DNA of 11,951 nucleotides from JBHHXR01 sp046757205 (GTDB taxonomy: Bacteria; Pseudomonadota; Alphaproteobacteria; Rhodobacterales; Rhodobacteraceae): the NCBI GenBank assembly GCA_046757205.1, contig JBHHXR010000099.1, positions 1-11,951 on the forward strand, read 5' to 3'. Below, one piece after another: positions 1 to 6,815 of the stretch. Position 1 is the first letter of the stretch. The number at the start of each line of letters is the position of its first letter. The notes under the pieces were generated by a model. It searched no databases. It was not told where the DNA came from and saw only the letters and a program-made list of their open reading frames with translations. The position numbers and the translations under genes were made by a program.

Positions 1-342
1 CAGGTTGGAGCCGACGTGGCGGTCCCAGCTTCTGGCATCCGCGGTTTCCAGCGTGTCGTATTCGAATATCGATGCGTTGTTGACCAGCAGCGTCAGCGGA
101 CGGCCCAGCGCCTTGACCGCGGCCGGGACCAGCGCCAGCGTCTCTTCGTGATCCAGCAGATCGCCCCTGATCGCCTCGGCCCGCCGCCCGAGCTTGCGGA
201 TTTCCGCGACCCCGTCCTCGGCCTCGCGCCGGCTGCTGCCGTAGTTGACCACAACATCCCAGCCAAGCCGGGCAAGATCGAGCGCCATGGCACGGCCGAG
301 CCGCCTGGCGCCACCGGTAATCAACGCAGCTCCGGGTTGCAT
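1..342 (-). CDS. SDR family oxidoreductase, pteridine reductase-like (N-terminal part, cut by left edge)
   Basis: This is the first 114 residues of a short-chain dehydrogenase/reductase; the rest lies beyond the left edge. The glycine-rich nucleotide-binding motif TGGARRLG is at residues 9-16. An aspartate of the adenine pocket region is at 61, and the NNAS motif after the fourth strand is at 88-91. The arginines inside the glycine-rich loop resemble the TGxxxRxG form of FolM/PTR1-type pteridine reductases and suggest NADPH rather than NADH. The catalytic Ser-Tyr-Lys residues are outside the window, so activity cannot be confirmed. It starts at the ATG 21 bases after the exchanger's stop codon, probably as the last visible gene of the same operon. 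The SDR fold is certain from the motifs. Pteridine reduction is an inference from motif style; a general ketoacyl-type reductase is the main alternative. Confidence 0.85.
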   Translation of the reverse strand, partial: MQPGAALITGGARRLGRAMALDLARLGWDVVVNYGSSRREAEDGVAEIRKLGRRAEAIRGDLLDHEETLALVPAAVKALGRPLTLLVNNASIFEYDTLETADARSWDRHVGSNL

Positions 343-363
343 TTCGAATCAGCTCTCCAACCT

Positions 364-1305
364 TCAGGCGACTATAAAACTGACATAGAATCCGTAAATC
401 GCAACAAAAACGATTCCCCACCTTCGCCCCAGGCGCCACAACCCCCAAACGAAGGGCAGCAACAGAAGCGAGGATGCCAGCATCGCCCACAGATGGAAGC
501 CGAGAAAATCCGCGGAAACCGGCAACGGGCCAAACAGGCTGGTGACGCCCATGATCGCCAGGATATTGAACAGGTTGGAACCGATGACATTGCCGAGAAT
601 GACATCCGCCTGGCGCCGTATGGCGGCCATGACCGATGTCGCCAGTTCCGGCAGCGACGTCCCCACCGCGATCAGCGTCAGGCCGATGGTTTCGTTCGAT
701 ACGCCCCACGCCCTGGCTATGCCGACCGATCCGTCGACAAGTATTTCCGCGCCGACCGGAAGACCGATTATTCCCAGCAGGATATAAAGGCCGGCGCGCC
801 AGCCCGGCATCTTCAGGTCGACCTCGTCGATCCGGACCTCGCTGGCCAGCGAATCGCAGCGCGCCCGGTGCGCCGAATGGGCCGCATCGACCAGCATCAT
901 CGTCAGAACCGCAAGCAGCACCAGGGCGTGCCAGAAATGCAGCGGCCCGAGAAAGCACAGGACGATGAAAAGAAGCGAAACCGCCAGCATGAACACGAAG
1001 TTGCGTCTGGTGTCGCAATTTCGCGGGTCGATGCGCGACAACACCGCCGGAATCCCCATGACCAGCAGGACATTGGCGATGTTGGAGCCGACCACATTGC
1101 CGAGCGCGATTTCCGGCACGCCCTCCAGTGCCGCCTGTATGGCGACCAGCAACTCCGGCGCCGAGGTGCCGAAGGCGACGACAGTCAGGCTCACCATCAG
1201 CGCCGGCACACCGAGCCGCAGACTGAGCGAAACGGCGCCGCGGACAAGCACATCACCGGAAAGCAGCAGGACAACCAGACCAGCACCTGCCATCAAGGCA
1301 TTCAT
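364..1305 (-). CDS. Calcium/sodium antiporter, CaCA family (YrbG-like)
   Basis: An inner-membrane cation exchanger of 313 residues, the usual length for bacterial YrbG-type members. It shows the two inverted alpha repeats that define the CaCA superfamily. The first has GTSAPE at residues 46-51 followed by GN and GSN near 69-75. The second has GTSLPE at 215-220 followed by GN and GSN near 238-244. The acidic residue in each repeat is expected to bind the cation. About ten hydrophobic segments are visible, with a short charged cytoplasmic loop near 145-168 between the halves. Members export Ca2+ in exchange for Na+ (or H+/K+); the ion specificity cannot be read here. A TTG one codon upstream is also possible, but the ATG has GGGAG seven bases before it (1313-1317) and is preferred. 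It lies 43 bases after the small zinc-ribbon gene and 21 before the dehydrogenase, suggesting one transcript. Confidence 0.93.
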   Translation of the reverse strand: MNALMAGAGLVVLLLSGDVLVRGAVSLSLRLGVPALMVSLTVVAFGTSAPELLVAIQAALEGVPEIALGNVVGSNIANVLLVMGIPAVLSRIDPRNCDTRRNFVFMLAVSLLFIVLCFLGPLHFWHALVLLAVLTMMLVDAAHSAHRARCDSLASEVRIDEVDLKMPGWRAGLYILLGIIGLPVGAEILVDGSVGIARAWGVSNETIGLTLIAVGTSLPELATSVMAAIRRQADVILGNVIGSNLFNILAIMGVTSLFGPLPVSADFLGFHLWAMLASSLLLLPFVWGLWRLGRRWGIVFVAIYGFYVSFIVA

Positions 1306-1348
1306 CAAGAAGCTCCCGTGTGATGACCGGCACCGGCCCGCGTTACAT

Positions 1349-1534
1349 CTATTGCGATTTCCTGCACGAACAAGGCCCGTCGCCGAGGATATAGTTTCCG
1401 CAGCGTGGGCATTTCTTGGCTGTTTCTATCCGGCCACGGGGCTTTCTCGGCTTTGTTCCCGGCATCCTGAGCTTGCCGAACATGCCGAGAACCAGCATGC
1501 CGACGAGGAACAATGTAACCGCCTTGATGATCAC
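1349..1534 (-). CDS. Small membrane protein with C-terminal zinc-ribbon-like motif
   Basis: A 61-residue protein. Residues 4-20 form one hydrophobic segment, followed by a strongly basic linker (about 21-41). A four-cysteine tail then shows C42-x2-C45 and C55-x-C57, separated by nine residues and ending in basic residues. The cysteine spacing suggests a small zinc ribbon. By the positive-inside rule the tail should face the cytoplasm. The start is a GTG four bases after the TGA of the S49 peptidase gene, so translation is probably coupled; no strong ribosome site is seen. I do not know a function. The gene looks real because it sits tightly in the operon and has a sensible membrane-plus-metal-motif design. 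It could assist the neighbouring peptidase or act on its own. Confidence 0.72.
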   Translation of the reverse strand: MIIKAVTLFLVGMLVLGMFGKLRMPGTKPRKPRGRIETAKKCPRCGNYILGDGPCSCRKSQ

Positions 1535-1538
1535 CGGA

Positions 1539-2342
1539 TCATAATCCGTAGCGCGCCCATATGAGGCGCTCCTCGACCGCGCCCATCACCGCGTCGACGC
1601 CGCTTCCGCCGAGGCGCTGGAACAGCGAACGCCGCGGGCCGTGCACCATGAAACGCACCTTGTCGCCATAGACTTCCTTCATCTTCGGCACCAGATGCGC
1701 CAGCCCGTCGACCAGGCCGTTGTCCAGCGCTTCCCTTCCGGACCAGATTTCCCCGGTGAACAGGCCCTCCCCTTTCAGGCGCGCGCCGCGCCGCTTCTTG
1801 ACCTGCTCGATAAAATTGTCGTGAATGATTTTCTGCAGCCGCTGCAACCGCGCTATGTCCTTTTTCTTCTCCGGACGGAACGGGTCCAGCAGCGACTTGT
1901 CCTCGCCCGCCGTGTAGACCCTGCGCTCCACGCCGTGCCGGCCGATCAGATCGTGGAATCCGAACGACGCGCTGATGACGCCGATCGAGCCGACGATGCT
2001 GTTGGGGTCGGCGAATATCTCGTCGGCCGCGGTCGCCAGCCAGTAGCCGCCCGACGCCGCCACGTCTTCGCAGAAAGCGTAGACCGGTATCTTCTTTTCG
2101 TCCGCCAGCCGCCGGATCCTCGCGGCGATGAGCGCCGATTGAACCGGCGAGCCGCCCGGCGAATTCACCGACAGCGCCACCGCTTTCGGCTTTCCGCCGG
2201 TGAACGCGCGCTCGATGAGCGGTGCCAGCAATTCGTCGTTCAGGGCGGGCCCGCCGAGCCGCGCCGCTCCGACGATGACGCCGCGCAGCCTGATCACCGA
2301 TACCACGGGGCGGGAACTCAGGCGGGCGATCATGTTCTTCAT
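1539..2342 (-). CDS. S49 family peptidase (SppA/SohB-like, single domain)
   Basis: A serine protease of the SppA/SohB family, 267 residues, with one catalytic domain rather than the tandem domains of E. coli SppA. The presumed nucleophile is Ser97 in the AASGGY motif. The presumed general base is Lys149, in a GEDKSLLDPF segment like the Lys region of SohB-type enzymes. The conserved NSPGGSP loop is at 60-66 and the segment around GSIGVI is at 118-123. Family members cleave signal-peptide remnants or membrane-associated proteins. No signal peptide or clear membrane segment is visible at the N terminus, so this one may be cytoplasmic. The open frame runs 78 codons further upstream, but that part is arginine-rich and unlike the family. 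The ATG at 2342 places the first beta strand correctly; an ATG at 2333 is also possible. It is first in the leftward operon and divergent from the CoA-transferase. Confidence 0.9.
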   Translation of the reverse strand: MKNMIARLSSRPVVSVIRLRGVIVGAARLGGPALNDELLAPLIERAFTGGKPKAVALSVNSPGGSPVQSALIAARIRRLADEKKIPVYAFCEDVAASGGYWLATAADEIFADPNSIVGSIGVISASFGFHDLIGRHGVERRVYTAGEDKSLLDPFRPEKKKDIARLQRLQKIIHDNFIEQVKKRRGARLKGEGLFTGEIWSGREALDNGLVDGLAHLVPKMKEVYGDKVRFMVHGPRRSLFQRLGGSGVDAVMGAVEERLIWARYGL

Positions 2343-2458
2343 ACGCCCGATGTATGCGGAAGCCGGGCCGGCCACAAGCCGCAACGCGACGGCCCAGCAA
2401 GGCGTCCGCCTCCTCTTGACGGCGCAACGGCCTGCTGCACACTGCCGGGGATTCGCAC

Positions 2459-2463
2459 GAGGA
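2459..2463 (+). promoter_or_regulatory. Ribosome binding site of the CoA-transferase
   Basis: GAGGA lies nine bases before the ATG at 2473. It decides the start against the much longer open frame that begins at 2200 and overlaps the opposite-strand peptidase gene. Confidence 0.65.
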
Positions 2464-2472
2464 ACCCGCAGC

Positions 2473-3618
2473 ATGACCAAACCGCTCGAGGGCGTTCGCG
2501 TCCTGGAACTCGCCCGTGTCCTCGCCGGGCCATGGATCGGCCAGACCATGGCGGACCTCGGCGCCGATGTCATCAAGGTCGAGGCGCCGGGCGGCGACGA
2601 GACGCGCGGCTGGGGCAGGCCGCTGCCGCCGCACGGCGCCTCGTCGTACTTTCACAGCTGCAACCGCGGCAAGCGCTCGATCGCCCTCGACTTCCGCGAT
2701 CCCGAAGACCTGCGCACTGTCCGTGCCCTGGCGCGGGAGGCCGACGTGCTGCTGGAGAATTTCAAGGTCGGCGGGCTGAAGAAATTCGCCCTCGATCACC
2801 CGACGCTTTCGGCAGCTAACCCGCGGCTCATCACCTGTTCCGTGACCGGCTTCGGACAGGACGGCCCGCGCGCGCCGCAGGCCGGCTATGACTTCATCAT
2901 CCAGGCGATGGGAGGCATCATGGACCTGACGGGCGAACCGGACGGCGAACCGCAGAAACCCGGCGTCGCCTATGCCGATCTGTTTACCGGCCTCTACGGC
3001 GTGATCGCGGTTCAGGCGGCGCTGCTGTTGCGCGAGAAAACCGGCCTCGGCCAGCATATCGACATGTCCCTGTTCGACACCCAGCTGGCGGTGCTGGCCA
3101 ATCAGGCATCGAGTTACCTGATGACCGGCGAGGTGCCGAAGCGCATGGGCAACACCCATCCCTCGATCGTTCCCTACCAGGTGTTTCACGCCGCCGACGG
3201 CCCGCTGGTCATCGCCTGCGGCAACGACGGCCAGTTCGTCCGGCTGAGCGAGGCGCTCGGCGCCGGTTTTCACCGCGACCCCAGGTTCCGCACCAACAAC
3301 GACCGGCTGGAACACCGCGATGCGCTGGTCGCACTGCTGGAGGACCGGCTTGCCGCCATGCCGCGCGGCGATGTCATCGCCGCCATGGAAGCCGCCGGCG
3401 TGCCGGCCGGGCCGATCAACAATGTCGGGGAAGCGTTCTCCGATCCGCAGGCGGAGTTTCGCGGCATGGCGATTCCGCTCGACGGCCACCGGGGCGTGCG
3501 GACGCCGATCCGGGCCACCGGAATGGAGCTTTCGCTGGACCGGCCTGCGCCCGGCCTCGACGCCGACGGCGCCGATATCCACGCCGCGCTCCGCCACGCC
3601 GCCGGCTGGCCGGATTGA
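2473..3618 (+). CDS. CaiB/BaiF-type (class III) CoA-transferase
   Basis: A family III CoA-transferase of 381 residues, within the usual 380-430 range. The N terminus opens with the family's LEGVRVLELARVLAGP signature, followed by ADVIKVE at 31-37. The presumed catalytic aspartate, which forms the acyl anhydride and CoA thioester intermediates, is Asp169 in the AYADLFTGLYG segment. Downstream the HPSIVPYQVF and IACGNDGQF segments and the PAGPINNV segment near the C-terminal part are also typical. Members move CoA between carboxylic acids such as carnitine, formate/oxalate, succinate or mesaconate. The substrate cannot be deduced and no pathway partner is adjacent. The start is fixed by a GAGGA site. 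The gene is divergent from the S49 peptidase with a 130-base gap. Its stop codon falls inside a 12-bp tandem repeat. Confidence 0.93.
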   Translation: MTKPLEGVRVLELARVLAGPWIGQTMADLGADVIKVEAPGGDETRGWGRPLPPHGASSYFHSCNRGKRSIALDFRDPEDLRTVRALAREADVLLENFKVGGLKKFALDHPTLSAANPRLITCSVTGFGQDGPRAPQAGYDFIIQAMGGIMDLTGEPDGEPQKPGVAYADLFTGLYGVIAVQAALLLREKTGLGQHIDMSLFDTQLAVLANQASSYLMTGEVPKRMGNTHPSIVPYQVFHAADGPLVIACGNDGQFVRLSEALGAGFHRDPRFRTNNDRLEHRDALVALLEDRLAAMPRGDVIAAMEAAGVPAGPINNVGEAFSDPQAEFRGMAIPLDGHRGVRTPIRATGMELSLDRPAPGLDADGADIHAALRHAAGWPD

Positions 3619-3654
3619 TGGCCGGATTGATGGCCGTCGCCCTGGCCGTCGAGG
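3607..3654 (+). repeat. Four-unit 12-bp tandem repeat across the CoA-transferase stop codon
   Basis: Four consecutive 12-base units each begin with TGGCCG. Units 1 and 2 (3607-3618 and 3619-3630) are identical, TGGCCGGATTGA. Units 3 and 4 share TGGCCGTCG and then differ. The first unit encodes the final Trp-Pro-Asp-stop of the CoA-transferase, so the second repeats the same in-frame ending just downstream. Replication slippage is the likely origin. Confidence 0.8.
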
Positions 3655-3732
3655 CGGCAAGAAACCTCGTGCGGTGGCGGCGATCGCAGGCTCTGGGGCA
3701 CCGGGCGCGGTCGCCAAGACCACCGTGTGCCG

Positions 3733-4386
3733 ATGCTTGAAATCGCCGGTCTGCACAAGTCGTTTTCCACCGCCCAGGGTCCGCTGCGGGTGCTTCGCGG
3801 CATCGACCTGACCCTCCGCGCCGGAGACACCGTTGCGCTGACCGGCGAATCCGGCTCCGGCAAGAGCACGCTCCTGCACATCGCGGCCGGGCTGGAGCCG
3901 GCGGATGCCGGTTCGGTGAAAGTCGGCGGCGTGAACCTCGCGGAGGCCACGGAAAGCGCACGCGCGGCGGTTCGCCGCGACATGGTCGGGCTGATCTTCC
4001 AGCAGTTCAACCTGATTCCCAGCCTGTGCGTCGCCGACAACCTGTCGTTTCAGGCGCGTCTCGCCGGCAACCACGATGCAACGTGGCTCGACACCCTGGC
4101 CAGGCGCCTCGGCCTTGAGGACGCCATGCCGCGCTACCCGGAAAACCTGTCGGGCGGACAGCAGCAACGGGTGGCGATCGGCCGCGCCCTCGCCGCCCGC
4201 CCGCCGCTCATCCTCGCCGACGAACCGACCGGAAATCTCGACGAGGAAACCGGCGACGAAGTCCTCGCCCTCCTGCTGGAACTGGTCGCGACCACCGGCG
4301 CGGCGCTGCTGCTGGTGACGCACAGCCGCCGCCTGGCGCGACGCCTGGCCCGAACCTGCCGCCTGCATGGCGGGCACCTGGAATGA
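3733..4386 (+). CDS. ABC transporter ATP-binding protein, AttE/LolD/MacB-like
   Basis: The ATPase of an FtsX-type ABC system, 217 residues, typical of LolD/MacB/AttE proteins. Walker A (GESGSGKST) is at about 38-46 and the Q-loop FQQF near 89-92. The signature LSGGQQQR is at 139-146, Walker B LILADE at 159-164 followed by PTGNLD, and the H-loop histidine is at about 197. PTGNLD after Walker B is common in the MacB/LolD group, which drives mechanotransmission or lipid extraction rather than bulk import. The ATG at 3733 gives the family-typical MLEI start; a GTG two codons earlier is possible and neither has a strong ribosome site. The stop overlaps the permease ATG (ATGA), showing translational coupling. 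The following permease and secreted CrtC-like protein make it the AttE-type subunit of an AttEFGH-like system. Confidence 0.93.
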   Translation: MLEIAGLHKSFSTAQGPLRVLRGIDLTLRAGDTVALTGESGSGKSTLLHIAAGLEPADAGSVKVGGVNLAEATESARAAVRRDMVGLIFQQFNLIPSLCVADNLSFQARLAGNHDATWLDTLARRLGLEDAMPRYPENLSGGQQQRVAIGRALAARPPLILADEPTGNLDEETGDEVLALLLELVATTGAALLLVTHSRRLARRLARTCRLHGGHLE

Positions 4387-6815
4387 CCGTGCCGGTCGTT
4401 CTGCATACCCTGCTGTCGCACTGGCGCCGTCACCGCTTCCAGTTCGCCACGCTGTTCGTCGGGCTGGCGGCGGCGACCGCGCTGTGGACCGGCGTCCAGG
4501 CGATCAACACCGAGGCCAGGTCCAGTTACGCCAAGGCCGAAAGGTTGCTCGGCAGCACGCGCGTCGAAACCGTCGTTCCGCTTCGCGGCCGGTACTTCGA
4601 CCAATCGCTCTGGGTTCGGCTGCGGCGCGCCGGCGTGCCGGTTTCCCCGGTCGTCGAAGGGCGGCTGCGGGCCGCCGGCGAGCGCATCCGCCTCATCGGC
4701 ATCGAGCCGATAAGCCTGCCGGCACCGTCCCGGCTCGACAGCGCGGGAGCCGATCCGCTGCGGGACTTCACGGCATTCGCAACGCCGCCCCACAGGGCCT
4801 ACGCCGGCCCCGAAACGGCGCGAATGCTGAACGGCAACGGCGGACTGCCGCCGGTTTTCCCGGCCGACATGGCCGAGGGCGCCGTCATCACCGACATCGG
4901 TGTGGCGCAAGAGCTGCTTGGCCTGCGGGGCCGCCTGTCGCGGCTGCTGCTCGACCCGAAACGGACGGCGGAGGCGGCGGCGCTGATCGAAACGCTCGCC
5001 GGCGACAGCCTGCGTCTGATCCCGCCCCAGGAAGGGTCCGACCTGTCGCGCATGACCGACAGTCTGCATCTCAACCTGACGGCGTTCGGCTTTCTTTCCT
5101 TTCTGGTCGGCCTGTTCATCGTCCACGCCCAGACCGGCCTGGCGTTCGAACAACGCCGGCCCATGCTGCGCACCTTGCGTGCCTGCGGCGTGTCGCCGCG
5201 GACGCTGGCCGGCGTCATGGCTGGCGAACTGGTGATCCTGGCGGCGGTTTCCGGCGCCGTCGGAACCGCCGCCGGCTACCTCCTCGCCTCGGCGCTGATG
5301 CCCGACGTGGCCGCCAGTCTGCGCGGCCTTTACGGCGCCCGCGTGCCCGGGGAGCTGAGCCTGCCGCCGCTCTGGTGGCTCGCCGGTCTGGCGATCAGCG
5401 TCGCCGGCGCGCTGGCCGCAAGCGCCACCAGCCTGACGCGCGCCTTCCGTCTGCCGCTTCTTACCGCGGCGCAGCCGCGCGCCTGGCGGCAGACCCACGA
5501 AAGGACGATCCGTCTGCAGGCCATGGCCTGCGCCGCGCTGCTCGGTGTCGCGCTGTTTCTGTTCTTGGCCGGCCAAGGCCTGCTTGCCGGCTTTGCCCTT
5601 CTGGGCACCGTCCTTCTCGCCGCCGCACTCGGTCTGCCGGTTCTGGTTTCCGTGCTGCTGGCATTTCTCGAAAACCGGTCGGCGTCGCCACTGGCGCAGT
5701 GGTTCTGGTCCGACAGCCGCCAGCAGCTCGGCGGCATTTCGCTCGCCCTCATGGCGCTCCTGCTGGCGCTGTCGGTAAACATCGGCGTCGGCACCATGGT
5801 CGGCAGTTTCCGGCTGACGTTCCTCGACTGGCTCGATCACCGGCTGACGGCGGAGCTCTACGTAACCGCGTCGAGCGACGAGCAGGCCGGGGAACTGTCG
5901 CAATGGCTGGCGCCGAAAGTCGACGCCCTGCTCCCGATCTGGCGTGCCGACAGCCGGCTCGGCGACTGGCCGACGGAAGTCTACGGCGTGCGCGACGATC
6001 CGTCGTATCGGGAAAACTGGCCGGTTCTTGAAGCCACGCCGCAAGCCTGGGACGAACTGGCCGCCGGGCGCGGCGCCCTCATCTCGGAGCAACTGGCCAA
6101 CCGGCTGGAACTGCGGCCGGGCGATCTCGTCACGCTGCCGACTTCGACCGGCGACTGGCGCGTGCCGGTAGCCGGGGTCTACAGCGATTACGGCAACCCC
6201 AGGGGGCACATGCTGGTCTCGCTCGAAGCCTTGCTGGCCCACTGGCCGGACGTTGAAAAACGCCGGTTCGGCGCCCGCCTCGACCCCGCCCGCGTGCCCG
6301 CCATCTTGGACGGGCTGGTGCGCGAGGTCGGCCTCGACCGTTCGCAGATGATCGACCGGGCGGCGCTGAAATCCTCGGCGTTGTCGGTATTCGAGCGCAC
6401 TTTCGCGGTAACCGCCGCGCTCAGCGCGCTGACCTTGACGGTGGCGGGGATCGCTCTCATGACCGGGCTGCTGACCCTCGGCTCGATGCGCCTGCCGCAG
6501 ATCGCGCCGCTCTGGGCGCTCGGCGTGCGGCGGCGCAGCCTGGCGCGGATCGCCCTGTGGCAGACGCTCTTTCTGGCGACCCTCACCACGCTGGCGGCGC
6601 TTCCGGTCGGGCTGGCGGTGGCCTGGATGCTGACCGAAATCGTCAACGTGCGCGCGTTCGGATGGCGCCTGCCGATGCATCTCTTCCCCGGCGACTGGCT
6701 GGTGCTGGCATCGCTCGCGGTCGGCGCCGCCGTCGCCGCGGCGCTGGTGCCCGTCCTGCGCCTGCTGCGTGTCCCGCCGGCGCGGCTGCTGCAGGTGTTT
6801 TCCGGTGATCGCTAG
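4383..6815 (+). CDS. FtsX-like ABC transporter permease, fused AttF-AttG type
   Basis: An 810-residue inner-membrane permease partnered with the upstream ATPase. One hydrophobic helix lies at about 20-40, followed by a large extracytoplasmic domain to about 230. A membrane core follows, with segments near 231-250, 278-305, 328-350, 376-428 and 448-470. A second extracytoplasmic domain runs to about 670, and three final helices lie near 671-698, 722-750 and 770-795. This two-half layout, each half ending in an FtsX-type helix bundle, is that of long permeases such as the AttF/AttG pair joined in one chain. FtsX-type permeases usually do not form a classical import channel; they move lipids or lipoproteins or transmit force to periplasmic partners. 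The substrate is unknown. It overlaps the ATPase gene by four bases and the lipocalin gene by eleven, so the three products are probably made together. Confidence 0.9.
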   Translation: MTVPVVLHTLLSHWRRHRFQFATLFVGLAAATALWTGVQAINTEARSSYAKAERLLGSTRVETVVPLRGRYFDQSLWVRLRRAGVPVSPVVEGRLRAAGERIRLIGIEPISLPAPSRLDSAGADPLRDFTAFATPPHRAYAGPETARMLNGNGGLPPVFPADMAEGAVITDIGVAQELLGLRGRLSRLLLDPKRTAEAAALIETLAGDSLRLIPPQEGSDLSRMTDSLHLNLTAFGFLSFLVGLFIVHAQTGLAFEQRRPMLRTLRACGVSPRTLAGVMAGELVILAAVSGAVGTAAGYLLASALMPDVAASLRGLYGARVPGELSLPPLWWLAGLAISVAGALAASATSLTRAFRLPLLTAAQPRAWRQTHERTIRLQAMACAALLGVALFLFLAGQGLLAGFALLGTVLLAAALGLPVLVSVLLAFLENRSASPLAQWFWSDSRQQLGGISLALMALLLALSVNIGVGTMVGSFRLTFLDWLDHRLTAELYVTASSDEQAGELSQWLAPKVDALLPIWRADSRLGDWPTEVYGVRDDPSYRENWPVLEATPQAWDELAAGRGALISEQLANRLELRPGDLVTLPTSTGDWRVPVAGVYSDYGNPRGHMLVSLEALLAHWPDVEKRRFGARLDPARVPAILDGLVREVGLDRSQMIDRAALKSSALSVFERTFAVTAALSALTLTVAGIALMTGLLTLGSMRLPQIAPLWALGVRRRSLARIALWQTLFLATLTTLAALPVGLAVAWMLTEIVNVRAFGWRLPMHLFPGDWLVLASLAVGAAVAAALVPVLRLLRVPPARLLQVFSGDR

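Noticed and set aside
16..1323. Open frame of 435 codons on the plus strand
   Set aside because: It is opposite the dehydrogenase and the exchanger, both with clear family motifs. Its product is a charged, glutamine- and arginine-rich sequence without motifs.
2416..2444. Possible promoter for the CoA-transferase beginning with TTGACG
   Set aside because: The -35 match is good, but at 17-base spacing the -10 region (around ACACTG) is poor, so I did not list it.
1531..4377. Open frame of 948 codons on the minus strand
   Set aside because: It runs opposite the CoA-transferase and ABC ATPase genes and in another frame over the S49 gene. Its product is rich in Arg, Ala and Gly with no recognisable motif, which is usual for antisense frames in GC-rich DNA.
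6769..6804. Longer N terminus for the lipocalin protein
   Set aside because: The extra 12 residues are rich in Arg and Cys, lie deeper in the permease gene and would spoil the signal peptide. The GTG at 6805 gives a normal one.
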